From: Hofstenia miamia
Lineage: Eukaryota; Xenacoelomorpha; Acoela
Assembly (NCBI GenBank): GCA_004352715.1
Contig: SCFE01000081.1
Coordinates: 770,381-834,380 of the forward strand
Reading direction: 5' to 3'
DNA length: 64,000 nucleotides
Part shown: positions 23,530 through 35,891 of the stretch, piece after piece
Numbering within the stretch: position 1 is the stretch's first letter
How the letters are laid out: each line of letters starts with the position of its first letter
Position numbers and translations under genes: made by a program
Notes under the pieces: generated by a model
Databases searched by the model: none
What the model was told of the DNA's origin: nothing
Seen by the model: the letters and a program-made list of their open reading frames with translations, nothing else

Positions 23530-24415
23530 GTCTTTCATCGAATATCTCCTCTAATATGAAATATCAATATTATAAAGTATCACAGAAATTATACTGCATA
23601 TAAGCAATACAGTTCCACAAATGAAATCATAAAAAGCATAAAAAATTGGATTTCAATGAATTTAAGTGCATGATTTTATAATTGGCAAAGGTTGAAATTT
23701 TGTGATGGTTATTACTAATCAATTCGTTTTGGATATAAGCCTAAAAAAGTTATAGAATCTTGTGGATTTCGGTTCACCAGTAGAAAAGCTCAAGTTTAAC
23801 AAATTGTAAGTCCGTCTAGTGTTTATTAACCAGTTAACAGAGGCATCCAACAAGATTGGAAATGGGAAATTCTAATTGATAAAATTAACAATTGCGATTG
23901 CGACTCGCTGAAGCATGACATTCTATTACAATTTTAACTTGTTTTCACAAGGAATTATCTCAAAAATATACAAGAGCGAGAATGATCATTTACATCAGCG
24001 AATAAAACAAATCAAATTATGGTCAGGAATTAAATATAATTTAAAAACGATTCATCGTGTTTGAAGATTTAATTATAGTTTCGCATAAAAATGATGCTCT
24101 CAATTATCATCTCTGTGAATAACCTAGTAAAAAGGCTTTCAGCGTTTCTACAAATTGAATAGAAAATTTAATTGAGTTGGGTATTGATCCAAAGGAATTA
24201 GCAAGCATATATTTTTACTGTAATCAAGTGTACCAGAAGTGCTAAAGTACCTCTAACAGAATTTATCTCAAATGAAATTCTCATAAAGGTTTTAAAAATG
24301 ATCAATTGTTTGATTTATCAATCATTTTAATTACTAATGGACCTGTATATAATATTAGCAATAAATTTATGTGTAGGTTGCCACCCAAAGGTCATTGGAA
24401 AAAAACATTTAACTG

Positions 24416-24568
24416 CTTGTTTGCTACGTGCATATTTTTGCTCTCAACTGCATAAGTTCTTATCAAATTTGATTTTTAATTCAAATTTTCTCTATATTGG
24501 TTTATACAGAAGAGGATGTTGACTGCCAAGCAAATAAAGATTTTGTGGATTAAGCTCATAATTTACAA
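24416..24568. repeat. Dispersed 150-bp repeat, copy 1
   Basis: Similar to 26616-26768 and its inverted copy 54322-54474. All read CTTGTTTGCTACGTGCATAT at one end and TTAAGCTCRTAATTTACA at the other. The shared frame (LLRAYFCSQLHKFLSN) is kept in all copies, but I do not recognise it. Confidence 0.85.
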
Positions 24569-25629
24569 TTGGAATAAAACATTTATGCCTAGTACTGATG
24601 ACATTTCAAATGCGAAGGCAAGTGTGCGAAATGTGTTTCCTGGAAAGAATATCATAAGATGTTATCAGCTTAAAAACTAGAGTATATTGGAGTCACAGAT
24701 CAATGCTTTTAAATTCAAAAATATATAAGAGAAAAATGAATATTTAGGGATAAAAGGTTCATTATTCTGATCAAAGAATTCCGCTAAATAGATCAGAGTA
24801 AGCACTATATGACTGGATTGTGATTTCGCAAATTTGTCTTAATTTTAGAAGAGGTGTAAAGCCAAAATATTATTAAGCAATGATAGTCTTCAATATTATA
24901 ATGCTCCAACTGAAAGTTATGATCATGTGAAAATATAGTCATCTCCTATTAAAATATTGTTCAATACTTTATTGACTAATAATAAAATTTCTGCACTAAT
25001 TTAAATAATTTTGATTTATAAGAAATGCGCTTTGCATGTTTCACTTTAGAAACATCAAAATAATTAGGTGCCACACTGCTAGTTAAAACAATTGCATTAC
25101 AAAGTTAGAGAGCGTTCACTTGATGTGAGTGAGCCGTTGTCTATCGGATTTAGTAATACATGAGGTTACATAAATTACATTTCAAACGAAATTCGTCTGT
25201 TAACTTTACAATTTCTCAACTGAACGCATTTAAGAAATTTTTAAAACAAATTTCTGATCGAGATAAATTACGCATATATATTTGAATATAATTAATGCAC
25301 ACTGTCAGAGTGGTTAATTTAATTTTTTTCAATCACCTGCTTTGAAATGATTTCAGAGCTTTATATTCATTTCAAAATTCATTGATAGATTTCGTGGTTA
25401 TATTTTATTTATGAACATTAAATACATCGGATAAAAAATTCAAATGATTTTTACGGCTAACTGTATACTGACTAGATAAATATTTAAATTCCATTAAAAT
25501 TTACACCCGTTCAATTCACAAAACAACAAATAGAATTTGTAAAGAAGAATATGGAACGCTTTCCATTGAAACCTTGCTAATAAAATTCAAAGCATTTATA
25601 TATATATATATATTATATATATATATATA

Positions 25630-25993
25630 NNNNNNNNNNNNNNNNNNNNNNNNNNNNNNNNNNNNNNNNNNNNNNNNNNNNNNNNNNNNNNNNNNNNNNN
25701 NNNNNNNNNNNNNNNNNNNNNNNNNNNNNNNNNNNNNNNNNNNNNNNNNNNNNNNNNNNNNNNNNNNNNNNNNNNNNNNNNNNNNNNNNNNNNNNNNNNN
25801 NNNNNNNNNNNNNNNNNNNNNNNNNNNNNNNNNNNNNNNNNNNNNNNNNNNNNNNNNNNNNNNNNNNNNNNNNNNNNNNNNNNNNNNNNNNNNNNNNNNN
25901 NNNNNNNNNNNNNNNNNNNNNNNNNNNNNNNNNNNNNNNNNNNNNNNNNNNNNNNNNNNNNNNNNNNNNNNNNNNNNNNNNNNNNNNNNNNNN
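25630..25993. other. Assembly gap, 364 N
   Basis: Estimated-size gap after a (TA)n tract. The inverted copy at 51706-55347 continues past the matching point (55096) for about 230 bp to a (TA)n tract, so 55097-55347 probably shows what is missing here. Confidence 0.98.
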
Positions 25994-26615
25994 CCTTTTA
26001 ATACATGCTTCTTAAACTTATGTCATCTCTATGATGGAAAGGAGACCGGAAGAATTCATAGCAAAGTTTTGTCATTACTATCAAATTTCGATCATGTTCC
26101 CACAGCCACAGCAATTTGACAATTTGAAAATAATTGATTTATGAAATTACAACAAGGAGAGCGTTAACTATCAATAAATATGAACCAATTCTCAAACTGA
26201 TTTCGACATTGCTCTAAGTGCAAAGATATTCAAAATCTTGTGTGACTTAATTAAGAACCCAACATAAGATTATATTCATGAATACGTCGACATTGAAGAA
26301 TAATTTTATTTTATCTAATTAATTATGTTTTCTGACAAAGCATTTTGGATAATAAAACTACGATTTTTGTTGTTATTTTGCAATAATGATCAGGATTGGG
26401 AATAAATTAAATTATAATATTAATGAAAATTTACATGCAAGATTTACAATGAAGGACAGCAAAATACCTTCGGGCTTCCTTGGTTATTTGACAGCAATGT
26501 ATTGTAAATGATGTCTAATATTTCTTTAAATAGATCGTAATTCAATAGGAATAACATTAAATTACTGATTTTCCATTGTTGGAAATACCTAGATTTACAC
26601 TTAGGAATTTCACTC

Positions 26616-26768
26616 CTTGTTTGCTACGTGCATATTTTTGCTCTCAACTGCATAAGTTCTTATCAAATTCGATTTTTAATTCAAATTTTTTGTATATTGG
26701 TATATACAGTAGAGGATGTTTGACTGCCAAGCACATAAAGATTTTGTGGATTAAGCTCATAATTTACA
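26616..26768. repeat. Dispersed 150-bp repeat, copy 2
   Basis: Second copy of the repeat at 24416-24568, about 2 kb away in the same orientation. Confidence 0.85.
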
Positions 26769-28155
26769 AAACAATTGTTTTATTAAAGCACTCTTGAATT
26801 ATAGTAACAAGAATTCCGGAATCTAATAAAACTTATCAAGCATAATTTCTAAAAGTTTTTCATCATTTTTACCAAAAATTAGCAACTTAAGAAATGAGAG
26901 AATTCCCTCCTAAATCAAGAAAACGAATGTATTATGAATTCTCAGATTATATCTGGCAAAAGACAACATGTGCTATTTACAATAAGAAATTGCAAGAAGC
27001 AAATGTTACCAGTAGCAACCTTTACTGCATATGATATAGCAGAAGTGATTGATTTGCAAGTTTTATTAGGAAAGGCCAAAAAGTTCATTGTACTTCTTTT
27101 CGATTAAGTACCAATAAGCGAAATATTGAACTGAAGGAAAGTTTCCCAAATATAATTAGAACTAAATTCATCCAGAGAATAAATTAAATTAAATAAGTTA
27201 TTAAACAACAAGGACATACGTATCTGTTATGGGAATTGCCTGTACTCTTACAACTGGTGGCTTAGCAGTAGTCATTTCAAGGATTTGTGCAGAGAGTTAA
27301 GATTTGGCATTATTATTATTAAGGTAAACATTTACAGAAATTATATTTTGCTCGCTAGATGGAGTAATATCTCTTAATGTATTTAGTTTGGAATTATGCA
27401 TTGCATTGAATTCTGAGTATCTATAGGAATACTTGCATTCGTATGTTAAATAAGAAACTAACTATTAGGCGAGAAGCATAGCTTGACCTAAAAACTTACA
27501 TTGCTGTCTTTCATTTATTTGGATTTATGTTTCTATTAATTGTTCTTTGGGATTTATCAAATAAAATTGCAATAGACCAGAGTCTTTTTGCCGTTTTGAA
27601 AATATCGGTTTAGATAATAGCTAACTACTAACTTACGGGTACTAATGGATACTCAAGTGCTTGTGGAGATTAAATTTGAATCCAGTTAAATTATAAAATG
27701 CTGAAAGAAAGAGGTTGTAATTTTCATTTGCTCCTATATATGTCCGTCTGACCTAGTATAGAAACAGAACAGATACGGTTATCGAAATGAGTAAATTTAC
27801 GTATATAGTGAGTCGAAAATAAATATTAGTAAAGGAAAGTAGATGGGTTAATAATGGTTTTCAAATTGGAAAGAGCAAATTCAATTTGATGTCAATTTTA
27901 TTGAAAGTGATTGAGAGAAAAATTAAAATAACTACTAAATTTTTTTAAAACTTTGAAGCCATCACAATTTACCACTTTTCTAACTAATTGATTTTTCAAC
28001 AGGTACTAGACCTGGAAACAAAATCTTTGAAGTATGTGATCACTAACAAAGTGCAGAATATTAATGCTAACTCTAAAGTTTTAGCTATTTGAATTAATAA
28101 AATATTGCATTATTAAGTTAATTTACAAAATTATACAAATAATTATAAAATTTAC

Positions 28156-28391
28156 CTCTTTTCATCCTGTACCACTTGATCAAGTACATTCACTGCCGAT
28201 TCAAGTTGCTGTTTCAACTGCAATACGTCAAAAGCCTTTGAGTCGATTTCAGAGAGTAGGTTCTTCAACCTACAAAAGACATCTTTACTTAAATTTCTGT
28301 GAATCTCTAAAGAAGATTCCAACTTTAAGATGACACTTTTCTGCTCATTCTCTTGAGATAAAGACTTTTTTATTTTGTTATTAACGAACAT
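28156..28391 (-). CDS. PDE1: PDE1 N-terminal coding exon (calmodulin-binding/regulatory region)
   Basis: First recognisable coding exon of a Ca2+/calmodulin-dependent 3',5'-cyclic nucleotide phosphodiesterase (PDE1), a cytosolic enzyme that hydrolyses cAMP/cGMP when Ca2+-calmodulin relieves autoinhibition. Seen: an open frame of 78 codons plus two bases, starting at an ATG with A at -3 and an in-frame TAA just before it, ending AAG AG|GTAAAT, a good splice donor. Residues about 56-77 (LKQQLESAVNVLDQVVQDE) align without gaps to the conserved PDE1 segment before the catalytic domain. Residues 39-46 (FCRLKNLL) occupy the place of the calmodulin-binding helix but are followed by acidic residues, and the segment is about four residues shorter than in vertebrate PDE1. 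Residues 1-38 are not recognised and predicted helical/charged. The split codon AG|A joins in phase to either copy of the next exon. An alternative acceptor inside the exon, or an upstream 5' UTR, cannot be excluded. Confidence 0.72.
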
Positions 28392-29168
28392 TTAATTGGT
28401 ATTCTAACGAAACTAAGACAACTGGTTACCATGCCAATGTGGATATCAGTCCACTACCGTAATGTCAGAATTTCAATTGAAACAGAGACAGTTCTGCTCT
28501 GCCTGTGAATGCACCTTTGAGAAATAAGAAGGAACTTTTGTTTCAAAGATGATGCTTAAAATACGACATTGATATTCCTAAGGGTGCTATCATTATAATT
28601 TCACTTTAGATTGCTTTTCTCATAATGATTTTAATTTAAATTATGCAAATACTACTTGGATTGGATATTTCATGAACGTATTAGATTTTTATCCCATGTA
28701 TATTAAAAATAAACTACTTTACATAAAATTGCTCTAAATGCAACATTTTCTAATATTTGTGAATTTTTTATATAGCTTAATTTCTCACATTTGTACTAAT
28801 TACCAAATATAAGTTCATGCTAATTACTATATCTTTACTAAATAAATTTTTGGATTAACAACTCAAATAAAAATGAGAAAAAATCTATTACAAAAAAATT
28901 GTAATCTAGGCTAAGCAATGGCGAAAACATATGATCATATTTATATGTTTGTTAGCCGCAACGAACGAATATTTGAATGATTTTAAGTAAAACGCTAAGT
29001 GATTATTATTAATATCAATATTTGTATTGCCAGGAAAAGTGTTGAAGCTTGGCAGTGCTCTTTTTATATTTAGTGTCATCATAATATAGATTTCCGTATC
29101 AAAATAATTGTTGATTTATTAATTTAAATCAAAATTTAAGCAATTTTTTTTAAATGACAGCAAAAAAG

Positions 29169-29184
29169 TTGCGTCATGACGCAA
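29169..29184. promoter_or_regulatory. Perfect 16-bp palindrome, bZIP-like
   Basis: TTGCGTCATGACGCAA, about 0.78 kb upstream of the PDE1 start codon (minus-strand gene). It holds two TGACGCAA half-sites resembling ATF/CREB-C/EBP composite sites. It is unchanged in the inverted copy (52052-52067) despite about 2% divergence around it. A regulatory role is inference only. Confidence 0.3.
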
Positions 29185-29475
29185 TACTACTCATGTTATA
29201 CTTAAATTCTTGATATATTGCTGGCTGAATATATCAAAACAATGACATTTCATCTTACAAAATGTGTAGTACATTATTGTCTGTAAGATATTAATACTCC
29301 ACAACAACAATAACGTTTCGTGAGAATTACTGAAGAATAATGAATGAAATTTCTATATTACTTAATATTCTTACATTTTTAAAAAATTGTTATGGATATT
29401 AAAAGCAATATATTACAGTATGTATGCTTTTTTCTCAGTGTTGGCAATTATTTGTAAATTTTCAAATAGTTGTTA

Positions 29476-32400
29476 TTAAACGATGAATCTCCTCATAACA
29501 ACCTTCTTGTCATAATTTTAAGAATAATTTTAAAACCGATAAAATACCACTACTAAATACAAAAATTTAAAGAATTTAATTTAATGGTTTTATAATTTCT
29601 GCAATCAAATTTTTTGCAACTTTCAATGTGAAATATACTTTTATACCAAATTTAAATGATCTTCATTCAATTCAATTGGCATTTCAGATTAGACACCATT
29701 CGCAATCCTTCCTAAGACTTAATTTCTGCAATTATTTAAATAAATATGAATATAGCCATAATGAAGAATCTCTCCTTTTCAAATAAATTTAAGAGAATAT
29801 TGTTTTTAAATATGCCATTTTAAATTTGGTCTGTGAAGATTAATCGATCAATCCGTCAATGGTGAGTTAATCGATTAGGTTTTGTTAATCGACTTAGTCA
29901 TTCAAACTCATGAATAAAATTCTAATCAAAAAAGCGTCCTTCTTTTTGCTTGAGAATTGTTCTCGAAAATGTTGGAGACATTGCAATAAAATCCATTACC
30001 TTCCATTAATGCAGGACGCAAAGCAGAACTGCAAAAATGGTCCTGCTAAAGTCTAGCTCACAAATGTTTAGTAAAGAAGAGGTACTTACAAATTATTATT
30101 ATGATCGAACGAGTTTTCAAAATACTATGTAATAATGGTAGCAAAACTTTCGAAATCAACAATTATTGCGATCAGCAACGAAGTTTTAAGTTAATGTGAT
30201 TGCAAAAGTTGTACTGCTTAAGAATTTCATCAGCAAAGCCACCACACCTTAGAATTAGCAAATGACGAAAATCTGCATTCAAGGAAAGAATGAGCATTTT
30301 TTTTAAATTTTGGAATTACTCAAAGAAGTATTGAAAGTATTGAGTTTTTGCATAACCTTGAGTGCCAAACTCAAGGTTGAAGAAATCTTTGGTCAGAGAG
30401 ACAATATTGGAATGTAAAAATTGACAGCTTTCTGCTGTGTGAGCAAAAATTAAATTACAGAGCATATGCCAATAGGATAGAAAAAATTCCAAAATGTGTT
30501 TAACTATATAAAGTAACTACAACTTGTAAAAACTGGTTTAATCTTGATCCTAAATCTTGGGCCTTGGGATCTTTGTCATCATTAAAAATTTCACAACTTT
30601 AATCAAACCACAGAAATATGCAGCAACTACCAAAACTGAGCTACCTTTGCTAATATCGGATGTAAAGATTTCTATCAGATAATTTGAAGTGATCTTTAAT
30701 AATGCATTATTTCCAGTATAAATACAAATTTGTAATAGTAAAATGCAAACGAGAAATGCCTGACAATTAGACATCCAAGAGTTTAAAGAAAGTTGAGGTT
30801 ATCAATCAAAAGTGCACCATTAAGTAATCGTAATGTTATTGGAATAAACGATTTAGATATATTTCAGTTCTGCAATGAATCAAATTGTAGGTAGATCGAT
30901 TGGCACTACTTCTAGAAATAGAAAGCCGAAGGCGATGTATTCCTTAGGGATCACATATTTTCTATTCACTATCGACTTAGAAACCCTGGAGTTGCTACAA
31001 TTTTCACAGGTTTAAGATGCGAATTTCAACCTCAACGTTTAGGACAATTTCTCAATTATACAAATATTTCAATTAGAACCATTTTTATTTTTACTAAGAG
31101 ATGCAGTAATTTATTCTGTCTTGTTATCTTGGGCCTCCGCTCTTCAACTTTTTGCATTAATCTTTGGGGCATCTTGATTATTATGAAGTTTCAATTCAAT
31201 GAGTAGGACAACAAATAATTTGTAAATCTTAACATTTATAAAGAGCTCATATTCATTAAAACATTTGAATTGTTTTTTTGTGTATTCAAGAGTAAATAAT
31301 TCTAAGAAATGCCATGAGCCATTTTGCGGTCAGCCTATCTTTACTCAATATAGGCCCTTACCAATGTGGAACGATATTTTTGGAAAATTCATATTTTCAT
31401 TCATTTCCATAATGAATAGATTATTTTAGTGCCTTTTTATCAATTATGTTAATTTCGATTAACGGATTTTATAAAATTATTTTTTGTCGCATGGCTAGTT
31501 TATCTAATTTTTTGATGAATATACACGTATAATAGTCTTTTTTAGTAAATATTTAACAATTGAACAATTTCATTTCTGCAAAGCAAGTTTGTTCTTCCTC
31601 TGATTATAACTCTTCTTCCTGAAGTGCAATCAAAATATACCTTCAAATCGTATTTATTTTCTTCAATGTTATTGAAAACAGGCTTTATCAAGAATATCTC
31701 GATCTTTGGTTTTTCTATCGTTGCAACAAACTATATTATTAGTTTAAAAGTTATTTCTCAGTGTTAAGCTATTCATTTTTATCTAAAATTCTTCAAAGTG
31801 CATTATTTGTGATAAAGTCAAATGTATTTTATGAAAACAACATTTTAAAATAAAAGGAAATAGTTATTGCGAAAGAAAGAAAATAAATTATTAGCACTCT
31901 GTGCTACTACATTTAAGGAAATTACTTGAGATATTTTTAATAATGCTTTCAGGTATACATCAATAATGTGGTTCCTAACCAATTTAGAAACTTGAATTTC
32001 TGTATAATACAATGAAATAGTGGCCTTCGTATCTATTTAATCAAAATAATTCCCTTCAATGTATTTTCATCAGGATTTAATTCCGCCGCAGCTAACATTA
32101 AGCCGGGTAAATGAAGAGACAGCCTGTCATGTTCTGTTCTTAGTAATACACTGAAATTGGACTAATTAAAATATAATTTCAACGCAATGAACTGAATTAG
32201 TTCAAAAGAATTAACCGTTTCTACAGTTAAATGAAGTGTATATCAATCGAATGCAAATAGTATAACAAATGAAACATATAATAAACCTTCAAGTTTATTG
32301 AAACATGTGGATGTGAAAAAGCCTTAGAAAATATTTTCTTGCCGTAGTCGTCGTTCATCTCTATATCTATTGATTGAGAACTTTATATTTTCAAAGAATA

Positions 32401-34103
32401 GGTATTTTTAAATGCACGATATTACTAGGTGTTTTAAAAGATAATTTAATAATGTTTTAATAATCACATTTGTAGCATAGGCAAGATTAATACTAAAGTA
32501 ATAGAACTAAATGCAACATTTTAAATCCCTCAAATAATGTATGTTTGTTACAATTATTGTTTTTGATAATGTATTAAATTTTAAGCCATTATTATCACAT
32601 TAAACTTTAAAAGCAATCAGGATTTGATCAGAAAAAGTAATCAATTAAGAGTAGAAATCCTAAAAAAAATGCATTGATAAAAAATTTTATTGAGAAATTG
32701 GCAAGAAATCGTATCTGAATATTTTTACTTTTGTTAGAGGGTATTACTAACATATTATAATATTATATGTTTCCTCTTTAACTCATCGTATTCCTTAATA
32801 TGTAGTTTTTAGGAATTTGTTTAACATTGGGTGAAAAAAGTTTTCGTGTAGTACAATTTGTATCACAGGTTGAAAAATAGGACAAGTTTGCATTGATTCA
32901 TTTTATCTGTGTGATCTTATAAAAAATGGCATAATTGCTGTGTCATATATAAAAATGCTGACTTCAAAAAAACTGTTAACAATATACAATATCACTATGT
33001 TTTTTTAATTTTCTATCTTAAGAAAATCTACCTACCAAATTTCAAGGCGATTTGATCATTATAAGAAAAACAGATAGGGGTGCAATTTTGCAGCTCCCCC
33101 TCTAATAAACGACATTTGTAAGAATCCCCAATAAAAATAGTATAAATGCGGGTTCAATTCCAGTTATTACTCAAGTGTCCATTTCTAGCTGTAGTTAAAA
33201 AACTAAATTTAATCTGAATTTACAAATTTGTTAAGCTTCTAGTTGTAACTGGATTTTTTTAGATGAGTGATTATGTTTAAAAAATAATTGAATAAATAAA
33301 GCCTACAGGGAAAGATTTTAATAAAATTAATACCTCCGGTTAAGAGTACTTTAATGGATTACTTTTAAAGCGATAGAGTCTTTATAAAATATGTTATTTA
33401 TCGGTTTCCTTACCAAGTTCCGCGCTGTTTAGTTACATTTGTTTAATGCAAGGTTATAGACGAATTCCAATTTATGTGACGAAAGAATGAATTAAAATCA
33501 CAATAACTTACTCTTCAGCAACGTTTCCTGCTCTTTTATACATCAAACTTTGCTCGGTATTTCGCTTCATCATGTAGGTAGCTAAACGGATATCATAATA
33601 ATTGGAGTCAAAAGTATAGATAGTCAAGCGTTTTTTAAATATTAACTTTTATTAGAACAGATGCTATCACTTAGAATTTATGAAAAGCAATAACGAAGTC
33701 AACCAATGAAACAGTTTAGAAGAAGTTAGCATTTAAAGTACGAATTCAATTAAGCAAGCAAACTTTGATAAATTCTCAATATTTGCTGAGTTGATGGAAT
33801 CTAAATTATTTGGATGGAAAATGTATTACATTTCCATTGAGTGCAAGAATTTCTATCCAATATATTCATTTTAAATATGAGTAAATGAAATTGATTCTAG
33901 TTGAGGTGATAAATTTCAATTAATTTTTGAAGTTTCTTCATATAACTCTCAACTTCATTTGAAAGAATGTCTTATTTTTCACTAAGGTTCATTCATATTG
34001 TTGAATTTGAAAAATTGATGACAACTAGTGAATCCTTATTGCATTTAATTTATTTGACTTGGTCTTCTAATTTTTATTTTTTTCATTGAATGGCATTATT
34101 CCT
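29476..34103. other. Non-coding sequence upstream of PDE1 exon 1
   Basis: About 4.6 kb of AT-rich DNA. Frames are short and none resembles a known family. No RNA gene was recognised. Confidence 0.4.
29840..29892. promoter_or_regulatory. Cluster of three TTAATCGA motifs
   Basis: TTAATCGA occurs at 29840-29847, 29867-29874 and 29885-29892. Some homeodomain proteins bind TAATC-type cores. The cluster lies about 1.45 kb upstream of PDE1 exon 1. No functional evidence. Confidence 0.2.
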
Positions 34104-34126
34104 CCTGATCAGTGTTAGAACCGTCT

Positions 34127-34512
34127 ATGCTTGACTAATCTTTTTAACTTAACATGCTTGAATTACATTGGGCCCTATCTGGCAATTTCCATACGCTCAT
34201 TCAGAGTAACTTATGTCAACCCAGTTACAACGCATCTGTTGATAAATCAATTTATGCTACAAAAATTAAATGTACTAATTTTATGTATAGGAATACAAAT
34301 AGAAAGTACGAATATCCGAAGATGCTAGCTTATTCTACCTCTAAGCGCTCATTAATAATCGGATTTCAAATATTTTAATTGAATAAGAAATAATTTTTGA
34401 TAAATGTGTAGAGCAATCAATTTTGTTAAAAAATTCCAATATGCGTTAAATTAATAACACTTAAATATATTGAAAAGCAGTCATTACTAAAATTTCAACA
34501 TTAAACATTTTA
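34127..34512. repeat. Duplicate of 35506-35891 ending at a lone N
   Basis: Identical by eye to 35506-35891 (offset 1379). The left junction follows the first 16 bases of a MITE (CAGTGTTAGAACCGTC), and the right end is the N at 34513, after which the same MITE start appears again. This is a misplaced contig end rather than a transposition product. Confidence 0.92.
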
Positions 34513-34521
34513 NCTCCTGAT

Positions 34522-34901
34522 CAGTGTTAGAACCGTCCCTTGATTTTTTCGGCACGAGCAAGGCAATGAAGAAGGCATTGGGGCACGAGCACGGCACGCA
34601 CGAAATTAAAAAAAAGTTAAGCTTGAGTCTGGCACGCACCAAAATATAAAAATTTTTCGTTGAATTTAAAAGGCATCTTAAATTAAACCTCAATGAATGA
34701 AATGCGGAAAATATTTTCAATACTTCAACCAATTGTTCTAGAAACAAAATTTTCATCTGACCATGATATGCAAAATGCAAATTATAATTATAAATAGATT
34801 TAGAAAATCAAAATAACAAATATATTTGATACGTACTTAAATGTGGGCACGGGCACGGCACGGCACGGCACGATATAAAGGACGGCAAAGTTCCAACACT
34901 G
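34522..34901. mobile_element. hAT-type MITE with GGCAC-rich end
   Basis: A 380-bp element. The left end is CAGTGTTAGAACCGTCC and the right end read inward is CAGTGTTGGAACTTTGCCG. The flanking 8-mers are CTCCTGAT and CTGCCGAT (6/8 match), an eroded hAT-length target duplication. Both ends are rich in GGCAC/GGCACG words, including four near-tandem GGCAC units at about 34855-34870. No transposase coding. Confidence 0.7.
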
Positions 34902-35505
34902 CTGCCGATAGTGGTTTTTAGTAAGAAAAGTTCCTACATTAAATAGCTTCTATGATCTCAATTTAATTCTAAAAAATTATTGCAACAAATTTCAAATTCA
35001 GGAAAGAAATGTTTTTCAGTCAACTCAATCCACTCCCTGATTGTGAAAGAAATGATCTAATTGGAGGGGTATATTTCTGATTTCGATTGTTCCCCCAACA
35101 CGAACTAGCCCATTTAATTACAGATACAGAAAAACTAAGTGAACGGAAGTATTGTAGTTATATTCACTATAATTAATGCTAAGAATCAGTTTATCAAAAA
35201 TGTAATACTCGATTACAATACTCACTTGCATAGTAAATAGTTGACCAAATTGCAAAAGGGCGAAAAATATTGAGCAATTTTACACTTTTTGTTACAAAAG
35301 TACCCAATATCAAAAACCAAGCTAAAATTTACACCAAATGCTTTGGCATAAATTGACTTCGTAAAAAAATCACACTCTTCATATTGAAAGACTTCCAAGA
35401 TACGTATACTGAAAAACACATACTTCAAATATTTCAAAACTTCCCAGTTACAATGGCTGCACTGCATATGCATCATTGAGAAGCCAGTAGTATTATTTGA
35501 TTTTT

Positions 35506-35891
35506 ATGCTTGACTAATCTTTTTAACTTAACATGCTTGAATTACATTGGGCCCTATCTGGCAATTTCCATACGCTCATTCAGAGTAACTTATGTCAACC
35601 CAGTTACAACGCATCTGTTGATAAATCAATTTATGCTACAAAAATTAAATGTACTAATTTTATGTATAGGAATACAAATAGAAAGTACGAATATCCGAAG
35701 ATGCTAGCTTATTCTACCTCTAAGCGCTCATTAATAATCGGATTTCAAATATTTTAATTGAATAAGAAATAATTTTTGATAAATGTGTAGAGCAATCAAT
35801 TTTGTTAAAAAATTCCAATATGCGTTAAATTAATAACACTTAAATATATTGAAAAGCAGTCATTACTAAAATTTCAACATTAAACATTTTA
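35506..35891. repeat. Counterpart of the 34127-34512 block
   Basis: Same 386 bp in apparently normal context, continuing smoothly into 35892 onward. No gene recognised in it. Confidence 0.92.

Larger units (their letters stand above)
25994..29475 (+). repeat. Inverted duplication, primary copy (contains PDE1 exon 1)
   Basis: Reverse-complement match of 51706-55096. Sampled identity is about 98% (six differences over about 290 bp near 26570-26860). Near 29360 the other copy has about 53 extra bases. The match ends at the gaps on both sides, so true limits are unknown. Confidence 0.95.

Noticed and set aside
30550-30774. 74-codon minus-strand frame with a hydrophobic start, possible secreted peptide
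   Set aside because: Composition fits random AT-rich DNA. No homologous motif, and no supporting context.
34127-34537. MITE excision footprint or empty-site allele at 34103-34126
   Set aside because: The site still carries the first 16 bases of the MITE and then jumps to sequence 1 kb away, which fits a mis-join at a contig end better than excision.
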